Under the pieces are notes generated by a model. It was not told the DNA's origin and ran no database searches. It saw only the letters and a program-made list of their open reading frames with translations. The position numbers and the translations under genes are program-made. A stretch of 64,000 nucleotides of DNA from Isoetes taiwanensis. Its lineage: Eukaryota; Streptophyta; Lycopodiopsida; Isoetales; Isoetaceae. This document shows, in pieces, positions 1 to 13,142 of this stretch (position 1 is its first letter; the number at the start of each line of letters is the position of its first letter). The stretch lies in the NCBI GenBank assembly GCA_021234155.1, contig JAJEKV010000058.1, forward strand, positions 3,107,412 through 3,171,411. Reading direction: 5' to 3'.

Positions 1-983
1 GATATGGGCGCTTTGCATTTTCAATTCCTAGCTCAACAAGCAAACATTTCTTTTGCAAATGAGAGGAAAAGACAATTGAGTGGTGTTTATATAAATAATG
101 AATTTCAAAGATTTTGTGCCAGAATCTTAAGATTTGGAAAATCTAGTCATATCATTCCTATTTAATTGATTTGGCCTATAAAACTAGCAAGAAACAAGTA
201 AAGAAAACTAGTTTGGCAGTTTGTTTGGTCGAAAATAGGGCTTTTGATTGGAAAATTCAGTCAATTCGAGTCACTCTGCACATTCTGGTGGAATGAAATT
301 ATCATATAAGTTGTTGGTATGAAATAACTTGAGTGCTCGAATTTGCTTGCACCTGCAATTATTTCTTGAAGAACAAATTATGACTAAGTAGAAAGGCATG
401 TTAGGAACTTATCTGGGGAATTATTCATTAACTGAGTCATATCCAAAGACTCTAAATAAATCCCCCTTTGAAACCCCTTTGGTTTGGGTGCATATTCACA
501 CGGGGTGACTTCTGGCATCGAGCTGTTGGATAGGCATATTCAATCTCTTTATTCTTTAACTACACCGCATAAAGTTCGCTTAGGGGTATGCAATGTACAA
601 AATTTACTATAATCGTGATAACAAGATTTGTAAAATACTATAAGATTTGAGGTAATATAATTATAGTGCTGATTTTGTACATGCTAAACATAATTTTAGG
701 GGCTCTCGCCCCACGCCCTCATGTGAATATGCAAACCCAAACCAAAGGGGCTCTAAGGGGATTTAATTTTAGAGTGCCGGATGTAATGGTTTGTGTGTTA
801 ACCTAAAATTTTTTGGTTCCTTCGGCTATAAGAATTGATGAACTAAGTAGAAAATATTTGTAATGATATTATAGACACTATTAAAAATATTTTTATTGAT
901 ATCTATTTATTTTGAAATTTAAAATAGCAAAAAGAAATAGAAACCATGATATAATGTCAGCCTAGTGGCGCGGATCGCTAAAA
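1..983. other. unassigned AT-rich DNA
   Basis: I see no gene or recognisable mobile element here. The stretch is AT-rich with stops in all frames. A short direct echo of a 'ctctaaataaatcccc...aaacccctttggtttgggtg' type sequence occurs near 450-490 and in inverted form near 730-770, which hints at a decayed inverted repeat but is too weak to call an element. Confidence 0.4.
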
Positions 984-1095
984 TACTATCTATCTATCTA
1001 TCTACTCATCTATCTATCTATTCCATTCATCTATATCTATCTATTCATCTATCTATCTACCTATCTATCTATCTATCTATATCTATCTATCTATC
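984..1095. repeat. (CTAT)n microsatellite
   Basis: About 110 bases of tetranucleotide repeat TATC/CTAT, interrupted by a few variants such as ctactcat and ccattcat. The interruptions show it is old and imperfect. Confidence 0.95.
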
Positions 1096-2211
1096 ATAAT
1101 GTTTAAAGGTTTACTATTGTAGCGACAACATGTCACAATGTTGTTTGATGCATAATCGGGACCGTTAATAAGCATGTCGCCATAATAATGGTGGTGCCAT
1201 ATTCATCTAACACGGATCCAAACCGCGGAAGGTGAGCTAGAGAAAGATAGAGCATCATCCTTGTCATTGAGCCGTGGAGGATGTTAAAATCTCTTGGAAG
1301 ACGATTTGAAAATCCATTTGGCAAAAGCTATAATAGTTTATGTTCCAACTGTAAACTAAGTCCTACAGAATAAAGGTATCATTCCATGCTTACTCCCAAG
1401 TCTCAGTTTCTAATATCATTTGACAAACCGTATATAACCATTAAGATCGTAAATAATGGACCAGTTCCAAGCCGCGGCAAACAACACTAGGATAAATTCC
1501 ATATGGGCCAATAGATAGTTGTTATGCCGATTTCAAATATAAGTTCAAATTGTCCCAAGATAGTATCCAATGGATAGTTTAATATCAAGTATAAGCTGTG
1601 TAAATAAGCTTTAGCTTCATCTTTCACACTTTATTCGCTTACTTCTAAGTAGACACTTAGATACATCTTAAAGTAATTGCATACCATTCTATTCTACCGG
1701 CTCGATGATGTAACAACCTCGTAAAGCAAAGAATCCATGTCAACATATGTCGCTAAGTTTATTGTCATTCATACAAACTTTTCAAGATGTAATGCTTGGA
1801 TGTGCAAGAATATCTCGCATAAAATGAACTTTAAATACTCAAATGGTCATGAAAAACCAAAGACTTTACATATTCTTCCATGCATAAGAATTTTAACCAT
1901 GAAGCATACACAACAATTAAGAATACAATAAAACCTTCCTTTAACCTAATTGCAACTTGTTATGTGGTCGCTACAAATGGCCACAATAAAACCTTCTATA
2001 GCTTTGAATTCATTTGGTGTACTGGAGAGATCAATGGAGTCGAATACCGCTGTAAACGACCACTGAAATAAATTGTACCATAATCTCAAATGATTAGCTA
2101 CTGACTCAAGAAAAATTTCTGCAAAAACTACCTCATTGCAATTCTGTTTGTAACAAAAATGGAGCTTGCTTCTATAGCAAGCTATATGTGTACAATCTTG
2201 TAAGCAACTAC
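1096..2211. other. unassigned intergenic DNA
   Basis: No supported gene. The longest minus-strand open frame, 128 codons ending near 1946, overlaps the tandem duplication to its right, has no recognisable domain and is most likely chance. Confidence 0.4.
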
Positions 2212-2670
2212 CACTCCATGAAGAAAAAACTGTGAAAATATACCCGAATGGAAAATAAATGGGAGGACTGATTGGCTTGAGGCAAGAAATGTTCCTAACC
2301 GCCGGGCCGAATTCCTTTGGATCTAAAAACACCCGCTAAGAACTCAAGAATTGATGCTGAGAAAAACTCGACTCTCGATGCAAATCAGACTCACACAATG
2401 GAAAATGTAACTCCGTGACAGAGAATGCTTTCAAAGACTTTGCATACCGTCCTGGACTCCATGAAGAAAACTCTCAAAAATATACCGAATGGAAATAAAT
2501 GAGGACTACCGCTTGAGGCAAGAAACAACCTAAATCACGCACCCCTTTGGACCTAAAACACCCGCTAAAAAACTTTGCAGAATTGATGCTGAGGAAAACT
2601 GACTCTCGGGATGCAAATCAGACTACACACGAAAAATGAACTCCGCATGTAGAGAATGGGCCAAAGACTG
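2212..2670. repeat. two-copy tandem duplication, period about 243 bp
   Basis: The block starting 'ctccatgaagaaaa' at 2214 recurs at 2457. Both copies share, in order, a near-identical run around 'tataccgaatgg', 'gcttgaggcaagaaa', 'cacccgctaa', 'gaattgatgctgag' and 'gatgcaaatcagact'. The copies differ mostly by indels of one to a few bases, for example an extra GC-rich stretch near 2300 in the first copy. The duplication is old or its consensus is imperfect. Confidence 0.85.
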
Positions 2671-4724
2671 AGATTGCATGTGAGAATGCTTCAGTTTAAC
2701 CCTAAAATAACTCTAAAGTGAAACATCTCGATGCTTGCATGTATGGTTTATTAAAAAGAAATAGAGAAATAAAATAAAAGGGTAAACCATTGGGGATAGT
2801 GAATTTAGATAATAAAAATGCGGAGTGCACTCTCAGATATAATCGATTATATGCCTCAAGAATAATGCCTAAGGAAATCATATATGAAACCATGTCAAAA
2901 AGCATATAAAATCACAAAAAAAAAATCCCCTGTTATAATGCTAGATATTTACACAGTCAGACTATGGGACTATGTTCACTCCACACAAATGACTCGAACG
3001 AGCTTCTTACAGGGGTGTTTAGGGCGGAATAACCTGAGTGCTCCAATTTCCCTTGCTGTAATTAATTAGATAAATTACCTTTTTACACTATGCTTTTAGA
3101 ACAATGATTATATCAATATCAATAAATTACAACACCAAAATTTGATTTCTATTATCTAATAATCTTCTAAAATTTATCCCTACGGATCCTTTTTGCCAAG
3201 CGCATGTCTTTGGCAATACGGTGACCCTCTTGGCATGAATAGTGCATAGATTCAACTACTTAAAGGGTTGGGTTAATTCTGCCTCCTCTGCTTCTTGGCA
3301 AACCCAGAGCATTATTGGGGTCACCCATAAATCTTGCATAACCTCCCCAATCAACCTTTCTAATGGCGCTCTCCAAATTAAAAGATTCGTGTTTCGATTT
3401 TTTCGTAAAGCTCGGATGTACTTAGAGTTAGGTCCCTGATGCACCGGACTCTTCGGCTCCTCGGGTCGGGATGGTGGCAGGTTGATCTTCAACTATTGGG
3501 GCCACCCTGCTTTCTGGTTGTGTCAAACATTGTAGGTCACCCACTATTTCATGGATGCTTGATAAGCCTTCAGCTTCTCTGATAGTCTATATCTTATTAA
3601 AGGCTTAGGGGATGTTCTCCTCCTGTATATATCTTGGCTGGCTTTACTGGCTTGCGCCATTCTGGAAGGGGGGAGGAGGGAGTTGGTGATGCATTCTATT
3701 TGGGCCGGTTAGGTTCTTCTTGTGTGGTTTCATAATTATTATGACTGTACAAGGTCGATGATCCTGGTGCTCCTTAGAATGGTGTTCTCGATGGCAGTTG
3801 TCCTCTTCCATTTCTTCTCCAACCTTTGCTTTTCCTTCTTCCTCCACCCCCTTCTTGCCTTTTCTTCTTCCGGGGTTGCTCCTTCTCTATTGCACTGCCT
3901 TTCTTCTTTCTGATCCTCTGGTGTTCTTCAGAGGACTCTGTATCCATAATTTCGATTTCCCTCAATTCTTCTTGTGTGGACGGGGAATCTTCATCAGTAC
4001 TGGGGGAGAGATCCATCAACATCAATTAGTGGTGCTTGCGGCTGCTCTTCTTCAGCAGGCTCCTCTGTCTGTCTGCCTCTCGACCTCTTTTCTTCTAGAA
4101 TTCTCTTTTATTGGTTAATGGTGCGCACGTCGTGGAGGGACCTTTGGGCCTTAAGAAGCAGTCTATTTCGTCCATGCCATGTCAAATTGAACAAGAAACT
4201 GACGAGGATTTCTGCTAAATTTCCCTAGAAGTTAGAGATGGCAAAAAAAAAAGAAGTAAGTTCAAAAAATTTCTTATGATTTGGGAGATACTTATGGCAG
4301 GAGTTTTGGGCCATATGTGCGGGCAAAATGCCAAATTTTAAGATGTACAATTTTTAATGGTAACCACCATCATTAATTGTGACCTTCCTAATATGTTTCT
4401 AGAAATTTTAGTTTTCTATGGTTTTGAACTTTTATTGTTATTTTCTGCCATCACTATGAAGTCAAAGTTGGATGATTATTCAACCAATTCCTAGTGGATT
4501 TTGGAGTCCATGATCAATTTTTGCTCCTCATACTAAAAAGTTCTTTTAACACTCTAATTATCAATTTTCTAGTTTATAGCTCTAAAGTACTTTATTGGTG
4601 GGGAAAAGATTTCTCCCACATTTCGAGATTCGAAATTGGAATTCCTATTTCAATTCTTTGCTAGGTTAATTATTCATCTACTAAAAGGGTCATGATCAGA
4701 GCTTGATCTTGGTCAACTTAAGTC
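2671..4724. other. unassigned; possibly the internal part of a decayed minus-strand retroelement
   Basis: This lies on the internal side of the minus-strand LTR and primer-binding site at 4725-6190, so it may be the remains of that element's interior. A minus-strand open frame at 3774-4025 encodes a very polar Glu/Lys/Arg-rich peptide. The plus strand at 3640-4120 is correspondingly CT-rich, so the frame may be only low-complexity sequence. I see no protease, reverse transcriptase or integrase motif. The assignment is positional inference only. Confidence 0.3.
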
Positions 4725-4739
4725 ATTGGTTTGATACCA
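4725..4739 (-). other. tRNA primer-binding site of a minus-strand LTR retrotransposon
   Basis: Read on the minus strand this is TGGTATCAAACCAAT directly after an LTR end (...gcatcaca). The TGGTATCA core matches the initiator-Met tRNA primer-binding site common in plant LTR retrotransposons. It sets the element's orientation: the LTR lies to the right and the interior to the left. Confidence 0.7.
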
Positions 4740-4740
4740 T

Positions 4741-6190
4741 TGTGATGCTCCTACATCACATATAGCTACCCGTCGTATGCTCCATATGACTTTTCCCATC
4801 TATGGCCCTGCCGCTGCATGGACCCTCCATCTAACTCGCATCCTAGATGGTGAGTAGAGGACACAAAGGTGTCATCTCACCCCTTCCTCTATGGGCTCCT
4901 ATAACAACGAAAGAAACATATGCACTACTCCGTCCATCTCATATCTACAACATAGCTTTCATATTAACTACAAGTAACAACGACAAGATATCATGGATGG
5001 ATGGATTAGTGCCACCCTTCTCTATGTGCTCCTATAACAGTGGAACTGCTCCATCTATCTCATATAAATAACATAGCATCCATAGTAACTACACATAACA
5101 TGGATCCTACTTAGGCAAACTCAATGGGGAGTCAACTGACAACTTGGATCTCCAGATATAAGCAAAAAAAGTCATGGCAATGCCATTAACTGGTATAGAA
5201 GAATGGCTAGAGTTGACCACTCCATGCATCCCTCATGTGCATGTAGGTTGAAAAGCACTGGACCTCGGCAGTAGCCCATCGGAAGTGTGATCTCGAAGGA
5301 TTACATCTCCCTTGGTCCAATGAGGCAGGTTGAGTCACCTCAAGCAGTGGACATCATTCCAATGATATGTGACTAGAGATCACCAAGACAATACATCACC
5401 CGGAAGGAAACAACTTTATATGCTCGTACTCGACTTAACCCCACCGAGATGATGCATCATTTGGTGTCGCACTCATACTCTACCGACATGCGATGGTAAA
5501 TTATCGCTATACACGAAGGGTCCAACTGCCACTAAACAAGTCACACTTTATACTCCTCATCAACTCCGATACTACGACCAGATAGGCTCCTATGGACAGG
5601 CCATATATAATTGGGAATTATTGGGACTAGCTAGGAGCATCATCTACTAATGGCTACTAGTACCCCTTCCTTATACACAAGAGGTGCAAACAATGATCAA
5701 CCATCAGCATATATCATCCATAACTTGAGAAATAATGTAGACTCAACTAACCCTCATCACACGCAACTAACTTATGGTTAGGGTTCATTGATTAGAGTTC
5801 ATGATTAGAATTGTGGGTTCTAGAATGGCTCTACTAGAGATACAATATGCTAATCTATTTGGAATGCTAATTTCCAGATTAACTACCTACTTATCTTCTC
5901 TAAATACTTGCTTCTGAGCTGCTGCCTTCAGCTTCGAGCGTCCTCATCAAGCTAATGCGCATGTGCTCCTGGGGTGGATGTTGCATGTTTCCATATCGAA
6001 GATGATCCTCAAACTAGAACTGCGAGCATGATGATTTAGGATGGATAGTAGAAGATGGTGCAAAAGTGGGTATGGCCTAGGGTTTGGACCTAAATAGGTT
6101 CGGGTTCCACATATTTGGCATGCTTGGCATTAATGGATGCATCCACATGGCATGGCACTAATAGGGTCGATCCATGTAGAAAATAGGCCT
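4741..6190 (-). mobile_element. LTR of a retrotransposon (minus orientation)
   Basis: The left edge is fixed by the adjoining primer-binding site; the right edge is approximate. Read on the minus strand, this shares blocks with the plus-strand LTR at 57.3-58.65 kb: a 'tctagaac...ctaatcaatgaacc...aagttag' block, then 'aaggaaggggtact', a 'tagccatta' block, and 'gttataggagccc' followed by 'gacacct'. It also shares 'gatgctcctagctagtccc' with the two LTRs at 25.4 and 34.5 kb. It contains an internal duplication of about 130 bp (4880-4990 and 5020-5110, both with 'ctcctataaca' and 'ccatctatctcatat'-like blocks). No matching partner LTR is seen to the left within the window. Confidence 0.65.
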
Positions 6191-6195
6191 TCATA

Positions 6196-6401
6196 CATTT
6201 TAGATGGCTATTATAACTAACCCCTTCCTCCACCTCATACCAAAAACTAGACGAAACCAAAAGTCATTCAAGACACTTAGACTAACTTTCACCAGTCATT
6301 TTAGATGGCTGGTTATAATCCCCTCAACCCCTTCCTCCACCTCATACCAAAAACTAGACGAAACCAAAAGTCATTCAAGACACTTAGACTAACTTTCACC
6401 A
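6196..6401. repeat. two-copy tandem duplication, period about 102 bp
   Basis: The two copies share a long near-identical run including 'cccttcctccacctcata' and 'ccaaaagtcattcaagac'. They begin at about 6196 and 6297 with 'ttttagatggct'. The second copy carries a few extra bases near its start. The high identity suggests a fairly recent duplication next to the outer LTR edge. Confidence 0.9.
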
Positions 6402-6584
6402 GTTATGGAGGCACTATATCTGGATATTATCCTTAGTGCCAAAGGATTGAATAATGGTGGAGAGCAAGAGAAAAATGAAAATCAAATGAAGATTCAAAGG
6501 ATCTTTGTTTGTTTGAATTGATATAATACATCAACAAGGACTTATGAGGAAGAGGAGAGAGAGAAAACGTGCAATCTGCAGGTC

Positions 6585-7105
6585 AGTTTTATTGTTTTCA
6601 TCATAACTTTTGGTCCGTAGCTCTGTTTCAGGTGAAATTTGTGCCACTTAGAGATCTTCTGCGGATATATAGCTTCTATATGTCCAGATAAGTTTAAGGG
6701 TGAAGACAACAAATATACGGCCGGACTTAGGGTTTTATTGCTTCTGAATGACTTGTATCACTTATTTTCTCATAACTGTTCAACCGAAGCCCTGATTTAG
6801 ATGAAATTTGTGCCAATGGAAAGCTCTCACAAAAATCTTTATGGAGATATTTGATTTACTTATGTTGGACATGTTTTAAGGGTAAAAATTTTAAATTTAC
6901 AGTGGGATTTAGCATTTTTTTCCATGACTTGGTATTACATTGTTTCCAATAACTCTTCAACTGGAGCTCTGTTTTGGGTGAAATTTAAGTCATTGGGAAG
7001 CTCTCAAAGAGATCTTTCCAAGCATATCCAATTTGCCAATGCTTGGCCAAGACTTGAGGATGAAAACAGCAAAATTACAGTCGGATTTAGGGTTTAATCT
7101 GGGAG
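6585..7105. repeat. three diverged tandem repeats of about 170-178 bp
   Basis: Three units begin near 6587, 6756 and 6936. Each carries, in order, 'tcataact'/'aataact', an 'agctctgttt'-like block, 'gtgaaattt', an 'agctctca'-like block, 'gacatgtttaaggg'-like sequence and 'acag.cggatttaggg'. The units are strongly diverged. Such arrays are often retroelement untranslated DNA, but no coding motif here confirms it. Confidence 0.75.
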
Positions 7106-7902
7106 CAGATTTGGATTTCTGAGATTGCAGGTCATTCTAGACCTCTCGCGACCCGTTACTAGCCTTTGGGTTTTCTTGTAACCATTTATATATTTTAGTG
7201 TTTTTGTTTTAATGTACTATCTAATTTAATTTGGAAAGAAAAATCTGGACATTTCCCCACTTTAGTAATGCCTCTGGACGTGCGAATGCAGTGAGGAGGA
7301 GAAACCCCAAGCCCATGTTCATAATGTTTGCACGAACGATGGCAATATTTGGCTAAATGATTATTAAACATCCCACCCTTTCGTTTGGGGGTACACGGAC
7401 AACATAAGCGTGGCCGCGATCTAAACCATCAACCTTGGACAAATCACGGGCCCGTCCAGGTGGGGCGGACATTGAAGCGTGATCTCGGCCATCGTCGGTG
7501 AATGATTAGGCATACGGTTTTATAATATAGGATGCTTCTATTAAGTTTGCACAATTTGTTTCATATTGCGGGAGGGTATTCTCGCAAAGGTTAAGACTAT
7601 GATTCTTGTATGGTATTGTATTCAAAACTGCATATTTTAGGCAATTTGAGCAGCTTGCTTGTTTTGGAGGTTTTGTTTCTATTTTAGATAGTTATGGATG
7701 GTTTTTTGTATTGTGATGGTCTGTTGTGGTAACGAAATCGCTCTGTGGCCCGGAGGATCAAATCCTCCAGCCTTGTTTTTCGGGATAAGTAGACAAACAT
7801 CTAATTTAATTAACAATGCTTCTATAAGATGGGGTTGCATAGAAAATCATTAGTATAATTAGACAGGCTAAGGAAAAATACACGCCATACATCCTTAGGG
7901 TT
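7106..7902. other. unassigned intergenic DNA
   Basis: No supported gene. A 5-bp stem with a 7-base loop at 7752-7768 recalls a tRNA T-arm, but no complete cloverleaf could be built around it. Confidence 0.4.
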
Positions 7903-8250
7903 CGGTCACATGATGCCGTCAATAGGGATTTTTCCACGGTGCCGGTAACATTTTTCGGGGTCACGCGTCTATCGGACTTCGAGGTTCCGCGTTTCAAAGA
8001 AAGAATGGAAGCAAGAAAATTTTGCGCCCGATTTTATGATCTGGCGGGGAGGATACATTTGCAAAGTGCTATAAAATCATCCACATGTCTCATCTCTGAA
8101 ATCCACAGTGGCGACAATGCTTCCAGCCGTCACGAGGGCGGCTGAATGGATTGTATCAGCGGTTTTCTTCCACCTTAAATTTAGCATGTGACCTCTTGAT
8201 TTCTATCATTGGCGGCCACCTTGAACCACATTGACGGCATCATGTGACGG
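7903..8250. mobile_element. candidate MITE-like element with 21-bp terminal inverted repeats
   Basis: The left end at 7903-7923 and the reverse complement of the right end at 8230-8250 agree at 20 of 21 positions (core tcacatgatgccgtcaat). The enclosed 348-bp segment has no convincing coding capacity; a 68-codon plus-strand frame inside has no known domain. No clear target-site duplication was seen, so superfamily is undetermined. It could instead be a simple inverted duplication. Confidence 0.55.
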
Positions 8251-8779
8251 ACCATCGGTGTTCATCCTTGAGTCTCTTGGTACGCTGCATACGAGCCGCA
8301 TAACACTTTTGATTGTAGCGCATCACCAAAAAATTTGAGTAGATTTTTATGCAAATTTTATACACAAAAAATTTGGTTGGTTGAAATATGCTACTATTTG
8401 AGATAGGTAGGTAGATAGTGACTCTGGTGGCCGCTGTCACCGAGAAAATTTGCGTATCCGCGTGTCGAAAAATCACGAGTGGTTATGGAGTAGATGCTTG
8501 CAGAAGTAGAGATTGATTCTTGAAAAAATTTGAGGGCAATCGAAATGGCGAGGGTAATGCTTGGCGTAAGCTGCGCAGAAACCATTTAACGCATACAATG
8601 TACCGAAGAACGGCGTCTCTATAACCTGCTTGCCGAAGTTTTTGGGCCCATCGTCGTTATCAAAGTGGATGCGGATCGTCCAGTTTCATAACGTCTAGGG
8701 TGTTATGGGTAGCCGGTGTTATAGGCTAATTATGATCCAGATGTCGAGCCGTTGGATCACACTATAAACTTGAGGCGGT

Positions 8780-9205
8780 GTGTTAGGGTTAAGGGGTCCT
8801 GACCGATGGCAGTTGTTAGGCGAAGATCTTACAAAGAGTATGGATCAGCGCCTTGATGCTCCACAAAAATGGTGGGTTTTATTAGCTCTATTTATCGGCC
8901 GCTCTATTTCAGCCTTAATTAAGATCATATTCAAGATCATAGTTCCCGGCATCACAGGATAATTTGGAGTTGGATGTGGCTTAGCCATTTGATCATGATC
9001 TAGAATAGACTGTTTTCAAAATTCAATGGCCGTTTTGGACCGTCGCCTAGGTTAGATCAGAAGATGCTCCACAAAGGTATGGATCGTCGTCTATGGTTAG
9101 GTCGGAAGATGCTCCACAAAGCTAAATTAGGGTTTTTGTAGTCCTATTTATCGTGGCTTTACCCAGCCTTAATTAAGATCATTTTCAAGATTATTCCTGG
9201 CATTT
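8780..9205. repeat. pair of diverged direct repeats
   Basis: Segments at about 8830-8955 and 9075-9205 share 'gatgctccacaaa', a 'tattta.cg' block, 'cagccttaattaagatca' and '.ttcaagat.at' followed by 'cggcat'/'tggcat'. A shorter third copy of the 'gaagatgctccacaaag' motif lies at about 9060. No coding capacity is seen. Confidence 0.75.
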
Positions 9206-12200
9206 GTTACTCTGCCATGCCATTTGCATTTCGGGTTCTCACTTTTGTATGGACCAACATGTCTATTTGCCAGAGTTTGCTCTGTAATCTGTGCAAGTTG
9301 ATGTTTAGATGTGGTGGGGTCAGTTCTAGCTTCCAAGGCATGTGCAATGCATTCTTTAGTAAAAAACCTCTGCATGACATGATTAAAAGTTTTATCTAAT
9401 TTCTCTGGTGCTAGCTTTTATATGGCAATTATACAGTGTATGGCTTTTAATTCGTCAACACAAAGGGGGCGATTTGAACTCAATGCATCAGCATATGGCT
9501 ATGACTCTTTTACATTAATTTTTGGAATTTGAAAGACCAAAACATCCCCCTTTTCTATGACGTAGGACAATAGTGGTAGTCAATCCACATTTTGATCTAC
9601 ATACCTTGCTGCTGATGTGTTGCAGAACCAAAAATTCTATATGAAAATGCAGCATTCTGTATCTCTAATGTGGCCAATCATCGCTCCTTCAGCCTGCCAT
9701 TTCCTTCCTAGGTTTATCTTAATCAATTATTATTAGCACATAATATTTTTAAACTGGTAAGAAGCATTATATCTTTGGCACAGGTCAGTGTGGTTCTCTT
9801 TTTGAGGTTATGACTCTGCATATTGCTTTGCTCAACCTCCTAACTTCTCTTGGATTATGGGGTCTGTGATTATACTCAGTATAATAAGGTACCTCTGCAT
9901 AGGCATCCTCTAAGCTTGAGTGGCTAGACATAAGCATCCTCCTAAACTAGTGGCTAGATGGGTATTATAGTTTGGCAGCTTCCCAATTCAGGCAATTGCA
10001 TTAGAATATATTTGTCATGTTTGGGCTGCATATACTCAGTATAATAGAATACCTCTGCATAGGGATCCTGCAACTGTTGACTAAGCTTCCCAAAGTCACG
10101 GATGCAGCAATAGAATTGACAATTCCTCTTTGGAACAGTTAACTATCCATTTAGCATTACTTAATTTGTTTGTTTGAAATTATTTTCACCGGTTTTAGGC
10201 TTAAGCGTGGTTAGCTGAATTATGTTGAAAATTAGTTGCTTGTGTCCTTTCAAGAAGGGATGCCGTAGCTTCCAACTTCAAGAAAAGTCTGTAGTGGACC
10301 CTCAGCCTGCCGTAACCTGTTGCAGTCTTGTCCGCTAACTTTTCTTAGGTATTTTTGTTTGGTGGGTAATGCCTAACTATCTAGTTCTTTCTTGTGTAAC
10401 TTCTATTTTTTAAGATACTTGTTTTGAGGATTTCTTCTTATTACGGTTATAGGCGATATAGAGTGTTATGCATATGTAGGTTTTTGCAGGCAACTCAATT
10501 GGGTGGAAGGATTATCTCTTAAGGGTCTTTATTCTGGTTTAAGTGGAAACCTTGCTTGGTTCTACTGTAAGTGCTTTCTTGTTTATTTCACAGGTTATAA
10601 ATTTCCATAAAAACTCTATTTTTACCATGTATCAAGGCATGACTCTATGAAGAATCATAATAATATTTTTAGGCGACTTATGAAACAAAAACAAACAATT
10701 GTTAGGACTGCTAAGAATATCCACATCCCATGAATTTTGCTGCTTATGACAAGCAGATTTCTTGAATACATCATATTTTGCTCGAATGTTTAAACATGAG
10801 CATAGGGAAGGAGGCACAGAGAAGGAGGACCCTAAGTGAAGTTATTTATGCCCTTCAGAACTTCGTAGGAAGTAAAGGATCATAGATGGCACAGGGGAGT
10901 GCTATTCTATCAGGGGTTCAGAGGGGCCTTACATCTGATGCCTGGAGGCAATTGAACTTGACTAACTAATCGGGTGTGTAGGAACCTGTCAAGCAGAAGC
11001 TACTCAAAAAATTTCCAGAGAATTAGTTCAATTGCTGGTTCGATCTCTTGTGTTTTCCTGTCATTACATAATTTAGCCCATTGGTTGTTCTTTTTTTGTT
11101 AAAACTGACCATTGAATCAATACATGACTTAAATTGAAATTCTAGTAAGAAAAGAAACCACATCTACTAGCAGCTTTTAAAAATTCCTGCTTTTAAATAA
11201 CCATGATATATGATGAAAACAACAAAAGTTGAGGGCCCAGCACAAGTGCATAGTACAACTACATACAGTCCCAGATACGGTGATATGCTTGCACACACTG
11301 TTTAGTATGAGCAATGGTACAGATTCATGTAGATGAGACTGAGATGCTGGTTTCCAGTGGGCAGAGAGGATAAGCTGCTACTCAATAGTACAGAAACAGT
11401 CGAGAGAAATGGCCTCTCAGCCATACAGTCCAACAATGCAATGAGAACATCAATGCTTTGTGAGGGAGATGTCTAAAGATTATTTACATTTAACTTTAGC
11501 TTGTCTCGTTGGGAACTTGAGCATGGAAGCGACACTACTGTGCCAAGTTCACAACAGAGTAAAGTAGGAATTCATTGTTCTAAGGGTTTAATTGGTGAAG
11601 GTTATCATTGTTTTGATTCTATGTTACAAGATTATCTCTTTAAACCACTAGCAGATCATTGCAGATGCATGCTTTCACTTTAAGCAGAGCATGGGAAATA
11701 GATGAAGTCGAGACTTTTTAATAAAATACCAATAGAACCTGATTTGGTGAGTTGGGCTGAATTCTGGGGTGTTCTGAGTGTCACGAGAAAAATTCACCTT
11801 AGATCATATGTTTGATGATATCTGGGCAGATAAGAAATAATTCTTAGAATTAGTTGGGAGTTCTATGATAAACAAATAAAAAAAAGATTCAGTCAATTAA
11901 CGATCATCTTCAGGAAGGCAAGTTGCTTGCTGCTTATGGAAGTCAGGCTTGTTTCAATAAATTAAGATCATGAATAATATTAGGCTGTGCTATTGGTTTA
12001 GTGGCTGTGTTTCCAGCTCAAGGATTATCCAGAAATAAGATTGCACACTCTCTGTGTCTCTAACTGCCAACTGTGGCAAATAAGAACCTCCTTCCTTTCT
12101 AGAATGCTTCAAGTAGTCTGTTTGATCTCTCATAACCTGGGCATTTACAGTTTGTCCCAAATTTTGGGGGTGTCAAATGCGTTTCATGAAGTCATACAAG

Positions 12201-12765
12201 AGTCTTGTTGGAGACTTTTAATGGTCGATCTAGAACTTGAAAGTTCTATTTTAAACAAGCCACTTTTTGAAGGAGATTTATTGACTTCCTAGGCGAGAGG
12301 AAAAAATGTCTTCGGCGAGGGGCATAGGGTTCAATTCTGTCTAACTTTTTTAGGTGCCTTCACGCATTTGTTTAATCTAACTTGCAGAGCAGCATACGTG
12401 GCCGGTCATTATTTCTTCATAGTAATTTTATGTTTACGAGATTAGAAACTTTCCTAATACACACCTTCAAATGCCAAGTATTATAATGATTTAGGACTTG
12501 ACTTTTCATATTTCTTTGATTGTACTCAATTATAGGTCATTAGAACTCTTGTATTTCACAGGGAACTAGAGGTCTTTTACCTTTGGTAGCAATTAAGAAA
12601 ATCAAAGGGCGCCTTCTATGTTTGATGGCACTTTGGGTACAAATGGGATACAGGACATCCCATGTTTTGATAATACCCGCACCATATTATAACATATTCT
12701 ACTTGTGCTTGATAAAGTGCGTGGTTCTCCATGCTCGATCTCGTAACTTATATCCTAAGATACCA
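9206..12765. other. unassigned intergenic DNA
   Basis: No gene can be supported in these 3.5 kb. A small diverged direct repeat is present: 'tactcagtataata' followed by 'acctctgcatagg.atcct' near 9875 and again near 10032. Open frames are short, lack domains and have no convincing splice structure. Confidence 0.4.
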
Positions 12766-12931
12766 CTAGTAAACGTGTGCCCGGCGTTGCCGGGCTAATA
12801 TCTTATGTGTTTTTACTCGACCTTTAACGTCCATATGTGCAACTTCGACAACACTGTTTATTGAAATTGGAAAGAATAGACATCATTTTTTTTGTAATTA
12901 TTTTTGTTATTGAAATTGTCTAATGAGATTA

Positions 12932-13065
12932 TCATCAATGTATTAACTTTGCATTTTTGGGTTTTAATGGAGAAAACAATGCTTTATAAGGAATGTTGTC
13001 ATCAATGTATTAACTTTGCATTTTTGGGTTTTAATGGAGAAAACAATGCTTTATAAGGAATGTTG
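12932..13065. repeat. exact two-copy tandem duplication, period 67 bp
   Basis: Two 67-base copies, each starting 'tcatcaatgtattaac' and ending 'ggaatgttg', follow each other without visible differences. This is the cleanest tandem duplication in the window and must be recent, or an assembly artefact. It lies inside the candidate Helitron. Confidence 0.95.
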
Positions 13066-13142
13066 GGGGCAGTTAAATCTGGGATGGCGAAAATTTGGAA
13101 AGACGGACCCAAAATTTATGCTCAAAATCTCATCTTTAGAAG

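Noticed and set aside
7752-7768. tRNA T-arm-like hairpin ggagg-atcaaat-cctcc
   Set aside because: The loop does not fit the TTCRANY consensus well, and no anticodon arm or acceptor stem could be placed around it.
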